DNA of 40,219 nt, taken from positions 1 to 40,219 of the IMG/VR virus record IMGVR_UViG_3300022932_000010; one strand, given 5' to 3'. This DNA is from a virus. Position 1 is the first letter of the stretch. Every line of letters begins with the position of its first letter. Below are positions 28,161-36,641 of the stretch, piece by piece. The notes beneath the pieces were generated by a model. It saw only the letters and a list, made by a program, of their open reading frames with translations, did no database searches and was not told the origin of the DNA. Both the position numbers and the translations under genes were made by a program.

Positions 28161-28669
28161 GGCTCAATCTGGAAGTGAGGCCCGTCCTTAAGCGTCTTCC
28201 AGTCACCACCCCAGGTGATGCGCTTGCCCTGCTCTGTCGCAGCAGCCTTGAAGGCCTTCGCGATCTTCGGATACAGCGGCCAATCCCAACGGACCTCGCC
28301 ATTGACCAAGGCGGCCACGTCCACAGCCTGCCCGATGATGTGGCGACTGTTCATGGTCTGAGATGCGCCAGACGCCACAAGCTGCTTTTGCCGCTCGCGA
28401 GTGCGGAGGCCCTCCGTCACCGTAAACTGAACCTCGCTGATTTCAGCCGCACGGTGAACGATAGCGACTAGGGCCGTGCTGACCCCCTCCATTCGCTTCA
28501 GGTCTCGCTCTGATAGTTGAAAGCCCCTTGAGCTAGCGGAAGGCGTGGGGGCGACAAGAGTGTGCCCTAGCACCGTCCGCAGAGCCTTCAGGCTATCAGA
28601 GCCAAACACCCCATCAACGGTGACGCCTAGAAGCTTCTGGGCTTCGCGGATGTAGTCGGATTGGGTCAT
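28157..28669 (-). CDS. endolysin, M15-type peptidase
   Basis: 170 residues. Residues 5-36 (REAQKLLGVTVDGVFGSDSL) look like a peptidoglycan-binding repeat. The catalytic part has EGLRTRERQ, SRHIIGQAVDVAA (H110, D117) and GPHFQIE (H165), the zinc ligands of VanY/L-Ala-D-Glu peptidases, which cut peptide cross-links of the cell wall. No signal peptide, so it depends on a holin. ATGA start. Confidence 0.9.
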   Translation of the reverse strand: MTQSDYIREAQKLLGVTVDGVFGSDSLKALRTVLGHTLVAPTPSASSRGFQLSERDLKRMEGVSTALVAIVHRAAEISEVQFTVTEGLRTRERQKQLVASGASQTMNSRHIIGQAVDVAALVNGEVRWDWPLYPKIAKAFKAAATEQGKRITWGGDWKTLKDGPHFQIEP

Positions 28670-28836
28670 TTGGAAGGGCGTCCGCTCGAAACGGCTGGAG
28701 ACCAGTCGGCTTTTTGATAGTGGTATGTCGGCATAGGCAATGCCTGTGGAGGGAACGCCTTGAAAGAGGTGTCCTTGTCGGCCTTGGCCTTAGCAATCTC
28801 TTCGCGAACGATGCGGCGGACGTCTTCTTCGGTCAC
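28666..28836 (-). CDS. hypothetical acidic lysis-cassette protein, 56 aa
   Basis: GTG at 28834-28836 after GAGGAGGGG; GTGA start and ATGA exit. MTEEDVRRIVREEIAKAKAD is a charged helix, followed by a Pro-rich part (FPPQALPMPTYHYQKADW). No membrane segment. Function unknown. Confidence 0.75.
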   Translation of the reverse strand: MTEEDVRRIVREEIAKAKADKDTSFKAFPPQALPMPTYHYQKADWSPAVSSGRPSK

Positions 28837-29081
28837 TTCTTCCCCTCCTCAGTCGGCGTAGACCCCGCAAGCTGATCGCTCATGCGTTCCGTCGTGCGCT
28901 CGCGCGGACGGTCACGAATCACGCCGATGACGCTCTGCAAGACCAGCAGACAGGCGGCAATGTCCCATTCACGCTTAAGGACTGCCACCGTTAGCAGCAG
29001 GACAATGATCCCCGTCGCAATGAGGGTTAGCAGCCAAAGCTCTGAGTTATGCTCGCGCTTGGGCTTGCGGCGGTCGGTCAC
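28833..29081 (-). CDS. small membrane protein, possible holin component, 82 aa
   Basis: GTG at 29079-29081 (GTGA). Basic N terminus, then ELWLLTLIATGIIVLLLTVAV and WDIAACLLVLQSVIGVI, two membrane segments, and a charged C terminus. Position just before the endolysin makes it a holin or antiholin candidate. Confidence 0.75.
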   Translation of the reverse strand: MTDRRKPKREHNSELWLLTLIATGIIVLLLTVAVLKREWDIAACLLVLQSVIGVIRDRPRERTTERMSDQLAGSTPTEEGKK

Positions 29082-29464
29082 TTCTCATCCCCCACCATCG
29101 TAGCAATCCGATGCCATAGGCTAGGTCCGCCTAGAGTGGCGAAGAAGCCGAGGAAGCCGCCGGTCGAGAGTATGGCCGCCCAAATCTCATAAGGCGTGTG
29201 TTCGATGAGAAGGCTTTGCACCGTCATCGTCATAGCGGCCCCAGCAAGCCCCAGGAACGCGCGCTGTGCATAGGTCAGGGTCGGGCCGAACCCGAAGGCC
29301 ATGGAGAACACGCACAGGATCAGCGCGCCCCTCAGGACTGCCGCCATGACAGCAAGGCGGGACAGCGTCTCGAACGGCCAGCTTGCGCCGACGACTAGCA
29401 GGAAGGCAAAGGCTGAAAATGCCAGTCCAACCGCGACCGTCTTGCGGTGCAGATGCGGGTTCAT
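29078..29464 (-). CDS. membrane protein with four spans, 128 aa
   Basis: ATG at 29462-29464 (ATGA). Segments around residues 9-27, 33-57, 62-85 and 91-112 are hydrophobic (VAVGLAFSAFAFLLVVGASW; LRGALILCVFSMAFGFG; RAFLGLAGAAMTMTVQ). Part of the lysis cassette; longer frame from 29665 is a shadow. Confidence 0.75.
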   Translation of the reverse strand: MNPHLHRKTVAVGLAFSAFAFLLVVGASWPFETLSRLAVMAAVLRGALILCVFSMAFGFGPTLTYAQRAFLGLAGAAMTMTVQSLLIEHTPYEIWAAILSTGGFLGFFATLGGPSLWHRIATMVGDEK

Positions 29465-29784
29465 GCGTCGTCCCTCAGATTTATATTCACTCGCTTCGCA
29501 TAAGCTACAACGCGCTTGATGATGACTGGACCCACCGCAAAGGCCAACCCAGCGATCATGAATGACCAGAAGGTGGATTCCGAGGGCGGCGCATCGGGAA
29601 AGAAACGATCCACGACGTAGGGGCCGACGAACAAAGTCACGAGAACTGAGATGAAAACTCGCCATGCCTTCGCCTTCAGCGAAAGGGTTGCGAAGTCGGG
29701 TTGCAGCGCAACGCCGGACAAACCGCCAGCGAAGGGGGCAGATACCGCGAGGAGGGCTTCGATAAACGCAGAATCACCGGTCAC
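29461..29784 (-). CDS. putative holin, three spans, 107 aa
   Basis: GTG at 29782-29784 (GTGA). Hydrophobic segments near residues 8-27, 43-60 and 70-90 (EALLAVSAPFAGGLSGVALQ; VFISVLVTLFVGPYVVDRFF; FWSFMIAGLAFAVGPVIIKR), short loops and a charged tail: the layout of a class I holin. Best holin candidate of the cassette. Confidence 0.7.
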   Translation of the reverse strand: MTGDSAFIEALLAVSAPFAGGLSGVALQPDFATLSLKAKAWRVFISVLVTLFVGPYVVDRFFPDAPPSESTFWSFMIAGLAFAVGPVIIKRVVAYAKRVNINLRDDA

Positions 29785-29902
29785 GCGCGCTTTTCCAGAA
29801 CCGCCTTACCACGATGGTTGCGAGCGCAGCCAGCCCCGGCAGAGCGTAAAGAAACATCCCGAAGAGATGCCAAAAGACTGCCGATTCGATTCCGAACATC
29901 AT
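29774..29902 (-). CDS. embedded small membrane ORF, 42 aa
   Basis: MMFGIESAVFWHLFGMFLYA, LPGLAALATIVVRRFWKSAR: one membrane segment with a basic tail, in the +1 frame inside the 3' end of the previous gene. AGGGGG lies before the double ATG. It reads more like protein than the overlapping frame, whose C terminus is rich in R, S, G and C. Either an overlapping gene or a sign that the longer gene has shifted frame. Confidence 0.5.
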   Translation of the reverse strand: MMFGIESAVFWHLFGMFLYALPGLAALATIVVRRFWKSARDR

Positions 29903-30305
29903 CGCCCCCTGCGAAGGCCACGAGAGCCACCGAGATCAAAAACAGCCCCTGAAACACCGGAACATAATACGGATTGACTGAAACGCCTAGGTAGTATGCC
30001 CACCAGAACCACGCGCCATAGGTCGCGGTTGCGAGGGCAATAGCGCACAGGGCGGCTATCCACCATGTAACGCGTTCGCTGACCATAAGTACGGCGATGG
30101 CGCTGAATACGAACGCATCGACGTAGGACGGGATTTTGTAGAAAAGTAGCGGGTCGCTGGCGGGCGCGGGCAGAAGCTCCTGCGCCATCTCACAACCCGC
30201 CGTAGCCGCCACAGACGCTAACAGCGCAATAGCATAAGCCCTCACCCTCCGGCTAAGGAGAGCGAGGGCTAGCAGCACCCCGAATAGGAGCGCCTGTAGA
30301 ATCAC
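29781..30305 (-). CDS. membrane protein with several spans, 174 aa
   Basis: GTG at 30303-30305 (GTGA overlap). Hydrophobic segments occur near residues 3-17, 24-40, 60-80, 83-103 and 113-132 (MILQALLFGVLLALALLSRR; IAALCAIALATATYGAWFWW). The last 40 residues read poorly as protein and overlap the embedded 42-residue frame. First membrane protein of the cassette; function unknown. Confidence 0.7.
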   Translation of the reverse strand: MILQALLFGVLLALALLSRRVRAYAIALLASVAATAGCEMAQELLPAPASDPLLFYKIPSYVDAFVFSAIAVLMVSERVTWWIAALCAIALATATYGAWFWWAYYLGVSVNPYYVPVFQGLFLISVALVAFAGGDDVRNRIGSLLASLRDVSLRSAGAGCARNHRGKAVLEKRA

Positions 30306-30439
30306 TTCTCTTCGTCGTCCGAAGGCTCGCCTTCGGGCTTCGGAGCCGGGCGGCCCGAACCAGGGAAGCCGGGATCAGGCTTAGGCGGCGGAGGAGGCGG
30401 GGGAGGGTTGGTGACTGGACCGTCGTCAGGAGGGCACAT
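30302..30439 (-). CDS. proline-rich small protein, 45 aa
   Basis: ATG at 30437-30439 after AAGGAAAAAG. Eight Pro in a row near residues 12-19, then PKPDPGFPGSGRPAPKP and an acidic end EPSDDEEK. Disordered. Coupled by GTGA to the following membrane gene. A structural linker or a host-interaction peptide; function unknown. Confidence 0.7.
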   Translation of the reverse strand: MCPPDDGPVTNPPPPPPPPKPDPGFPGSGRPAPKPEGEPSDDEEK

Positions 30440-30440
30440 G

Positions 30441-30551
30441 CTACTTTTTCCTTGGCTGTGGTGGAGGCGGTGGCCGTGTTACGGGTCCACGCGCAGGCGT
30501 AGGTTTACCACGCTTGGGCATGATCGGGGATAGCTTCTCAGCGTAGCTCAT
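30441..30551 (-). CDS. basic proline-rich small protein, 36 aa
   Basis: ATG at 30549-30551 after AAGGAAA, inside the end of the previous gene. MSYAEKLSPIMPKRGKPTPA then RGPVTRPPPPPQPRKK. Strongly basic, disordered. Followed by its partner proline-rich gene two bases later. Confidence 0.65.
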   Translation of the reverse strand: MSYAEKLSPIMPKRGKPTPARGPVTRPPPPPQPRKK

Positions 30552-30666
30552 CGCGTTTCCTTACCCATGCGGCGAATAGATCGTCCTGCATGTGAGCGGC
30601 CCATTGCTTCTCATCCATCTGCCCAGACGCGTAGCAGGCGAGGATGAGGGCGAAGCTATTGTTCAT
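30538..30666 (-). CDS. hypothetical helical protein after fibre gene, 42 aa
   Basis: ATG overlaps the fibre stop as TAATG. MNNSFALILACYASGQMDEK then QWAAHMQDDLFAAWVRKR: a helical pair. Short proteins of this kind follow the fibre gene in other podoviruses, to my recollection. Function unknown. Confidence 0.7.
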   Translation of the reverse strand: MNNSFALILACYASGQMDEKQWAAHMQDDLFAAWVRKRDELR

Positions 30667-32582
30667 TACGACACCCGTGGAGTTAGGGCGTTCAGGTTAG
30701 ACGTGTTGATATAGGTCTCAAACAACAAAACACCCTTGGTCGCTGCGTCTGCGTCTCCAGTCGCAAAAATGTAGTTGTTGGAAAGTTGGATGCCTGCGTT
30801 TTTGCCCGCGACCAGAAGGGGGATGCGGGCATCCGATCCGCCTGCCTGAACGATGGGAGATGCGCCCGTGAGGGCACCCAGAACCTCGACGCGGTTTACG
30901 CCTGCTACCGGAATGACGCGGAAATCATCGTTACCGGGGCCACCGCCCACAGCCAATCCTCCGACAATCGTCATGCCTCCAACGTCACCAGTGAACCACG
31001 GAGCTCCAGCAGGCCCAAAGGTGTAACCGGTGCTGTTGACGTTCATTTTATTGACGCCATCAGCAACGTTAATAACGCTAAAGCCTGCGTCATCAATGAT
31101 GACTCGCGAGCCTGCAAGATAGTTATTTACGCCAAAGTAAAGTCCGCCAACGATTTGACCCCCTACGCCTGCATCAATGTATTGAGCAATGTAAGACTTG
31201 GGGATTGCCATAAGCTCCCCATAGCCGCCGCCCTGATCTTTCAGGAAGTCGCTGTGAACGACGATACCCTTATCCACCTTCGGCGGAGTCGAGACGGTGC
31301 AAGTGCCACCAACGCGGATACAGTTGAAGTTAGCTAGGAGGCCGATTCCGCACGTCAGATCGCTTGCGTGAGGCTGGAAGCCGCCGTTGGCGAGCCACGC
31401 GATAGCTCCGATAGGTTGACCGCCAGCAAACATGTTGAAGGGGTTGATCGGCGTCAGAGACCCTACGGGGTAGTAGCTCGTCGTATCGACCTCCATCCCG
31501 AAGATCGTGCCCGAACCATTTTTCTGAACCGCATCGACATATACGCCCCATGCCCCGGCAGCAGTATTCCCTCCGTCGTTCATGGCCGAGAAGAACCCGC
31601 CCATGGTTCCGCCGTCGCCGCCAGAATTGTTGTCCGAAGAACGCGAGCCGCCAAACACTGCCGCGTTGCCAGACGATGCCACGACACTGAGGGTTCCTAG
31701 GGAGACCGAACGACGCCCGGTCGTGTCCTCTACATCTGCCGCGCCTAATTCCCGGAATACGCGCTCAAACGGAGGCTCTCCGTCTACAAGCGCTTGACCG
31801 ACGTACATCGTATCAAACGGGAAGGTCTCTGCGATGACATCGCCGCCGCCATTCAGCGTTTCGCGGTTCATGCCAGAAAAAGCAATGAACTTGGAAGCAG
31901 CAAGGGTTGGCTGGCCTGAGAGGGACGATCCAGTCATCCGATAGTCTTGAGGGGCTGGCGGTGGCGTGGGTGTAAAACCAGCCGCAGGATTTAGATTGGT
32001 AAGGCCGTCGAAAACGTAGGTCTGCCCACCAGGGACGGCGTAGTTCAAATCATAGTCGCCCGCTGCGACGTTGACGGCACGTTTCTTCGGTCCACCAGCC
32101 GCGTCGCGCGCGAACTGGAAGGCATTACCGGGGACCGCATCAGAGAAGTCCTGAACCGACAGGGTCTCGGCCAGCTTATCAGACACTGCGCGCGGGGCTG
32201 CGTCGTCAGCAGGCGCAAGGTAAGGCAGGTTCGTGAGAATGTCCGGCTCACGGTTGCCGCCGTCTTTGTCTAGCTTGTTCGCAGCGCCACCGACAGAGTT
32301 GGATGGAGCGAGATCGTCAATGGTGTCGATCTTGCCGAGCGTGATGGAGTCGAGCGATGCCGAGAAAAGAAGGGTCTGGTCTGCCCAGATTGGCACGAAG
32401 TTACCCGACGAATCGGCAGGCACAGGGTTTTGCAGCGGAGCCGTCAGGGCTTCATCTGCGTATACCGTGGCGAGCGTCGTCGTGCGGTTGACGTAGAAAA
32501 ACATCCGCGCATCAGGATACGGAACGCCATCGGGGTCGATAGCAGGCATACGCCCAGAAAAGACCAGTCTGCCGGATGCCAT
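30666..32582 (-). CDS. tail fibre or tailspike protein
   Basis: 638 residues. Residues 1-65 (ASGRLVFSGRMPAIDPDGVP, DARMFFYVNRTTTLATVYAD, NPVPADSSGNFVPIWAD) form the N-terminal particle-attachment domain common in podoviral fibres. LSVQDFSDAVPG near residue 140 resembles the entry of a beta-helix (SVxDFG). The rest is Gly/Asn-rich beta structure. It would bind or degrade the host surface receptor. ATG overlaps the upstream micro-ORF stop as TAATG. Confidence 0.85.
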   Translation of the reverse strand: MASGRLVFSGRMPAIDPDGVPYPDARMFFYVNRTTTLATVYADEALTAPLQNPVPADSSGNFVPIWADQTLLFSASLDSITLGKIDTIDDLAPSNSVGGAANKLDKDGGNREPDILTNLPYLAPADDAAPRAVSDKLAETLSVQDFSDAVPGNAFQFARDAAGGPKKRAVNVAAGDYDLNYAVPGGQTYVFDGLTNLNPAAGFTPTPPPAPQDYRMTGSSLSGQPTLAASKFIAFSGMNRETLNGGGDVIAETFPFDTMYVGQALVDGEPPFERVFRELGAADVEDTTGRRSVSLGTLSVVASSGNAAVFGGSRSSDNNSGGDGGTMGGFFSAMNDGGNTAAGAWGVYVDAVQKNGSGTIFGMEVDTTSYYPVGSLTPINPFNMFAGGQPIGAIAWLANGGFQPHASDLTCGIGLLANFNCIRVGGTCTVSTPPKVDKGIVVHSDFLKDQGGGYGELMAIPKSYIAQYIDAGVGGQIVGGLYFGVNNYLAGSRVIIDDAGFSVINVADGVNKMNVNSTGYTFGPAGAPWFTGDVGGMTIVGGLAVGGGPGNDDFRVIPVAGVNRVEVLGALTGASPIVQAGGSDARIPLLVAGKNAGIQLSNNYIFATGDADAATKGVLLFETYINTSNLNALTPRVS

Positions 32583-32677
32583 TATTCAATCCCCGTGGTA
32601 GTATTGAGCGTGATATTCGCACTCATATTTCTGTTCTGGTGGTCAGGAAATCCCGCATTCTTCTTGTTGGCGTTCAT
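32582..32677 (-). CDS. 31-residue ORF between ejection and fibre genes
   Basis: ATG at 32675-32677 overlaps the stop of the 721-residue gene (ATGA), and its TAA overlaps the fibre ATG (TAATG). MNANKKNAGFPDHQNRNMSA then NITLNTTTGIE: polar, Asn/Thr-rich. Exact coupling at both ends supports translation. Function unknown. Confidence 0.6.
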   Translation of the reverse strand: MNANKKNAGFPDHQNRNMSANITLNTTTGIE

Positions 32678-34839
32678 TCCGTTTCATCCTCGGCAAGTGC
32701 GCGAATCGGACCGGCTGTGGTCTGCTGTAGGGCGTTCGTGATCGCTTGACGGTTTGCTGCCCAGAACGCAGCAAAGTCAGCGTTGCGCGCCGCTAGACGG
32801 GGCGCGGAGGCAATGGCCCGTTGAGCGGGCTGTGCCATCCAGCGAGCGACGCCCGGCGATGTCAGTAGGCGTGCGCCCACATTCATCGCCCCAAGACCGC
32901 TTACAACTGCGATAATTGGAACGGGATTGCCTGTGACGAGCGCAAGTCCCGCGCCACCCAAGGCGCTGCCTACGCCGACGTTTCCAAGGGCGTTTCCGCT
33001 TTCGGAGTAGTTGTAGAATTGCGTTGCGCCCTTCTGGTCCTTGATGACCCGAGCGAGGTTGTTCAGGTCTCGGAACTGGTCTTCACGGCCTTGGCCTCCG
33101 AACAGCGTGCGGCGGGCCTGTGGCGTCAGCTTCTCCCACTCGCGGGTGAAGATGGCGGGCGAGAAGTCTTCGCCTTGGCCGCCCAGGTTGCGGATAATTC
33201 CTGCGCCGATCTCGTTCCAATCTTCGGCAGGAATTGACCGGCGAAGTTGACCCAACTGCGCCCAATCGGAACGGCGACCCGTACCGCGAGCAACGGCTAG
33301 CAACCGCTCGTAAGCCGTTGAGGCATTGTCAGCGCCCATGAACTGTTCAAGAACACGGTCGGCGCGGTCTCGGGCTGCGCTGTAGAACTGATCAGCACGC
33401 CCCAAAGCTTGGGCGGCTTGCGGCCCGCCAAGAGTCTCCGCACCCTGAGAGATGTCGTCGGACAACGCGCCGTAGAGGCGGCGGATACCGGCCTCAGAGC
33501 GAGAGTTAAACACCGTCGGGTCGTTCATCATGCGGCCGACAATCGAACGAAGCTGGCGTGCCTCTGCAAATGTCGATTGGTTGTTTGCGCGCTGTAGAAC
33601 GTCGTCAAAGCTCGTCAGGTCGGTCGCATTGTTCCGGAACCAATCGCGAATCTCCGGAGTGGAGAAGGTCGAAAGGCTTTCATCAATCGCCTGCCGGGCA
33701 TTATTGAGCGGAATGGGCGTAGTGTTCTGCTCAAGAGCATTGACGGGCTGATAGAGGTTGCCTCCTTCTTGTCGCAACTCACGCGCGCCGGTTTCAGCAC
33801 CACGACGCAGAACCTGCCCCGCGCTGTCTCGGCCTGCCGCTGCGCCATATTGATCCGCAATCCGGTCAACGGCTGAAATGGTTTGTTCGCGAACGCGACC
33901 TGATGCAGCAGTCATAGGCCCAGAAGCGGCTACGTTGCCGGAAAGGGTTCCTGCTATGCGCCGCGTGATCGGGCCGCCTTGACCGGCAAGAGCCGGGTCG
34001 ATACCAGCCCAACGGGAAGCCTGAACGCGCTCTGCAACAGGATTGACGGCGCGAGGTGCGTTGCCACTTGCGATGCCGGAAAGGCGACCAACCAATGGCG
34101 ACACAGCGGCTTGCAGCGCAACACCGCCAGCCGCCCCAATAGCGCCCCCTAGAGCGGCGGGGGCCAGACGATCAGCAAAACCGCCCTCTGCCGTGCCTGC
34201 TCCATAAGCCGCGCCAGATGCTAGGCCAGTGCGCGCGGCATTGGCTAGGGTCGCGCGCCCGCCACCAGCAACGCCGCCCGTCAACGCGCCACCCGCGAAT
34301 TGCAGGGCAAGGCTTTCTAGCGGGCGCTCGCGTTGGAACGTCTCGTTCTGATCTCGCGAGTAGTTCGTTACGGCGTCACGAAGGTCCGCCGATTCAATCT
34401 CGATGGGCTGGCCGTTGAGATTGCGAAGGACATTCTTGCCCTGTTGCCCGAGTTGAGCAAGACGGCCAGATGCTTCGTCGGCAAACCCAAACGTCAGGCC
34501 CTGAAATAGCTGGCCTTCTCGCGCGGCTGCATCGCCGTTAGAGCCTAGACGGCGCTCTGCTTCGGCTTGAGCGGCCATCTCGGACGGCGTTACAACAGGG
34601 TCATTACCCCAAGGCTGCTCAGCCACAATAACATCGGCTTGCGGAAGGTATTGGCCTTGCGTGCCGACGTATCCCTCTTCGCCCTGCAAGATTGGAGGTC
34701 GCGCAAGCGGGTTTCTGTCTCCAGTAGTGTTACGATAGCGAGTCTCGGCTTGCTCGCGCTCATTCAGGCGCGGATCATTCCGCTGACGCGGCAGTGTAAC
34801 AACGGGATCGGTTTCCCATGGCATATCCTGACGAGCCAT
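32674..34839 (-). CDS. DNA ejection (internal virion) protein, large
   Basis: 721 residues. A disordered acidic N terminus leads into GLTFGFADEASGRLAQLGQQ and long Gly/Ala-rich, weakly hydrophobic stretches (LQFAGGALTGGVAGGGRATL; APAALGGAIGAAGGVALQAA), as in P22 gp16/gp20-type pilot proteins that enter the cell envelope. The C-terminal half is helical. Third of three ejection genes before the fibre, as in P22. ATG overlaps the upstream stop as TAATG. Confidence 0.8.
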   Translation of the reverse strand: MARQDMPWETDPVVTLPRQRNDPRLNEREQAETRYRNTTGDRNPLARPPILQGEEGYVGTQGQYLPQADVIVAEQPWGNDPVVTPSEMAAQAEAERRLGSNGDAAAREGQLFQGLTFGFADEASGRLAQLGQQGKNVLRNLNGQPIEIESADLRDAVTNYSRDQNETFQRERPLESLALQFAGGALTGGVAGGGRATLANAARTGLASGAAYGAGTAEGGFADRLAPAALGGAIGAAGGVALQAAVSPLVGRLSGIASGNAPRAVNPVAERVQASRWAGIDPALAGQGGPITRRIAGTLSGNVAASGPMTAASGRVREQTISAVDRIADQYGAAAGRDSAGQVLRRGAETGARELRQEGGNLYQPVNALEQNTTPIPLNNARQAIDESLSTFSTPEIRDWFRNNATDLTSFDDVLQRANNQSTFAEARQLRSIVGRMMNDPTVFNSRSEAGIRRLYGALSDDISQGAETLGGPQAAQALGRADQFYSAARDRADRVLEQFMGADNASTAYERLLAVARGTGRRSDWAQLGQLRRSIPAEDWNEIGAGIIRNLGGQGEDFSPAIFTREWEKLTPQARRTLFGGQGREDQFRDLNNLARVIKDQKGATQFYNYSESGNALGNVGVGSALGGAGLALVTGNPVPIIAVVSGLGAMNVGARLLTSPGVARWMAQPAQRAIASAPRLAARNADFAAFWAANRQAITNALQQTTAGPIRALAEDETE

Positions 34840-36641
34840 TAGCGGCGCTGCCTCAGTTGACCCGTGGGATCGAGATAGTATTGACCAGCGCGCACATTGC
34901 CGTAGCTTCCGCGCGGATCAGCAGGATTGATCAGGATGGGATTACCTGTCGTTCCGCGTGCGGGTTCAGCACCGCCGCGACGCGCCGAGACGATTTGTTG
35001 ACTGGCCGAAAGTTGCTCAGGCGACGCCTGAAAACGAAGGCGGCGAGCCGGGGTAGCGGGATCATTCCGCAGAGGAACCACCCTATTAGGGTCAAACCCG
35101 TCTTCCTCAGCATATCCGCGATACTGCTGCACAAGCTCATTGTATCGAGATTGACGGCCTTGAAACACACGGCCAGCGGTCTCGACTAGATTGCGACGAA
35201 GTTCAGGGGTCAGGCGCTGACCCGTGCTAAGCCGTTGAAGCGCTACAAGGGCTTGACCGCCGATGCCCTGAGACTGACCGACCAAGGCATATTCAGACTC
35301 GCGGACAACCGAAGTGGGGTCGAGCATTTTCATGAACTCGAAACCAACCGCCGTGTCGTCAGTCGCGCTTCCGCTCCTAGTCAGGCTTTGTAGACGGTTA
35401 TAGGCAGAGCGAACCGCCTCATATTCCTGAACGCCATCCTGGCTTTCAAAGTCCCGGCGAAGCTGCCTAGAATCCTGACGGCCTTGGCGGTTCTCTACCC
35501 GTGCTGCATTTGCCTCGGCACGAGCACCCGCAGGCGTGGGGCCATTGTTAGCCCCTTGGGCAAGTACGCGAACGCCGCCTGCTTGGGAAGGAGACGAAGC
35601 CTGTCCGCCTCCTACACGGGGCTCAAGGTGAATATGCGCGCCGGTCCCTTGATTACGGCCGCTGCCCGATTCAACAAGAACGCGACCAAAGCGACCGGTC
35701 GCACGAAGGTCGTTAGCGATCTGATCCCATTGCTCACGCGGGGCAGAGGGAACAATATCCTGACCCAGACCGCCGACATGAGCCGAATTGTAGGCAGAGG
35801 TTGCACCACGAGCGATCAGGGAGTCTTGCTCCTCCCGGCTCCGTGCTCCGCTGGTCGGGCGGAAGTCGCCCACGATAGGAGCAATGAACCCAAGAACCTC
35901 TTCCCGCGTTCCGAATCCCGATCCGCTAGGGGCTGCGCTTCCTCCACCTCCGCGCACTGGAGACGGGTCGATAGCGACAACCGAAGAGGAACCATCAGAG
36001 TTTTGGACTGTCTGCGTCTTGGCCTCGCGCGTATCCACAAGGGGCTGGAAAGTGACCGGGTCAACAAGGACACCACCCACCTCAATAGGCTGTTGTTGCG
36101 GGTCGAAAGTGCGGACAGGGTTCGGGTCATTGCCCTGGAAGACCAACAGACGATCACCCGCCTTCTGGAATTCCAATTCCGCCTGACCAATGCCAGACTC
36201 CAGCATGTCTAGCGCACCAGTAGGATCACGTTCGATTAGCTGACGAAGCGGCAAAAGCTGCTCATCAGTTGCGCCAGTCAGCCGCAAAGCGGGCGCAAGC
36301 GCGTCGAACTCCTGCAACGCACCTTGCGCGCCCTCACGTTGTGCGCGTTGACGAAGAGCCGTCGTCGCTTGGCGATAGATGCCGAGGGTGCGAGCCTGTT
36401 CAGCCTGCTGTTCAGTGCGCGCGGCAGATCGCTGTTCGCGCTGCGCAGTCTGGTTTGCTGTCTGCTGATTAAGCAGGCCCTGCCCAGCGGCCAGATTGCC
36501 GTTGCCGAATTGCGCGTTCGCGGCCCCGTTATAGTCGCCCGTCTGCAAGGCGCGACCCGACGCCAGATTGGCACTCCGGTCAAAGATGCCTTGCGTGAAA
36601 TCGATGCCTTTTTGGACTGAGGCGAAGGGATCGTAAGCCAT
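34839..36641 (-). CDS. ejection protein with embedded M15-like peptidase domain
   Basis: 600 residues. Residues 1-170 are Gln/Ala-rich helices (QTANQTAQREQRSAARTEQQ). Residues about 247-343 form a D-Ala-D-Ala or L-Ala-D-Glu peptidase-like domain: RPTSGARSREEQDSLIARGA, SAHVGGLGQDI (H288, D295) and GAHIHLE (H336/H338), matching the endolysin's zinc motif. The remainder is helical. A cell-wall-cutting activity carried in the virion would help DNA cross the envelope. ATG follows the upstream TAG directly. Confidence 0.85.
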   Translation of the reverse strand: MAYDPFASVQKGIDFTQGIFDRSANLASGRALQTGDYNGAANAQFGNGNLAAGQGLLNQQTANQTAQREQRSAARTEQQAEQARTLGIYRQATTALRQRAQREGAQGALQEFDALAPALRLTGATDEQLLPLRQLIERDPTGALDMLESGIGQAELEFQKAGDRLLVFQGNDPNPVRTFDPQQQPIEVGGVLVDPVTFQPLVDTREAKTQTVQNSDGSSSVVAIDPSPVRGGGGSAAPSGSGFGTREEVLGFIAPIVGDFRPTSGARSREEQDSLIARGATSAYNSAHVGGLGQDIVPSAPREQWDQIANDLRATGRFGRVLVESGSGRNQGTGAHIHLEPRVGGGQASSPSQAGGVRVLAQGANNGPTPAGARAEANAARVENRQGRQDSRQLRRDFESQDGVQEYEAVRSAYNRLQSLTRSGSATDDTAVGFEFMKMLDPTSVVRESEYALVGQSQGIGGQALVALQRLSTGQRLTPELRRNLVETAGRVFQGRQSRYNELVQQYRGYAEEDGFDPNRVVPLRNDPATPARRLRFQASPEQLSASQQIVSARRGGAEPARGTTGNPILINPADPRGSYGNVRAGQYYLDPTGQLRQRR

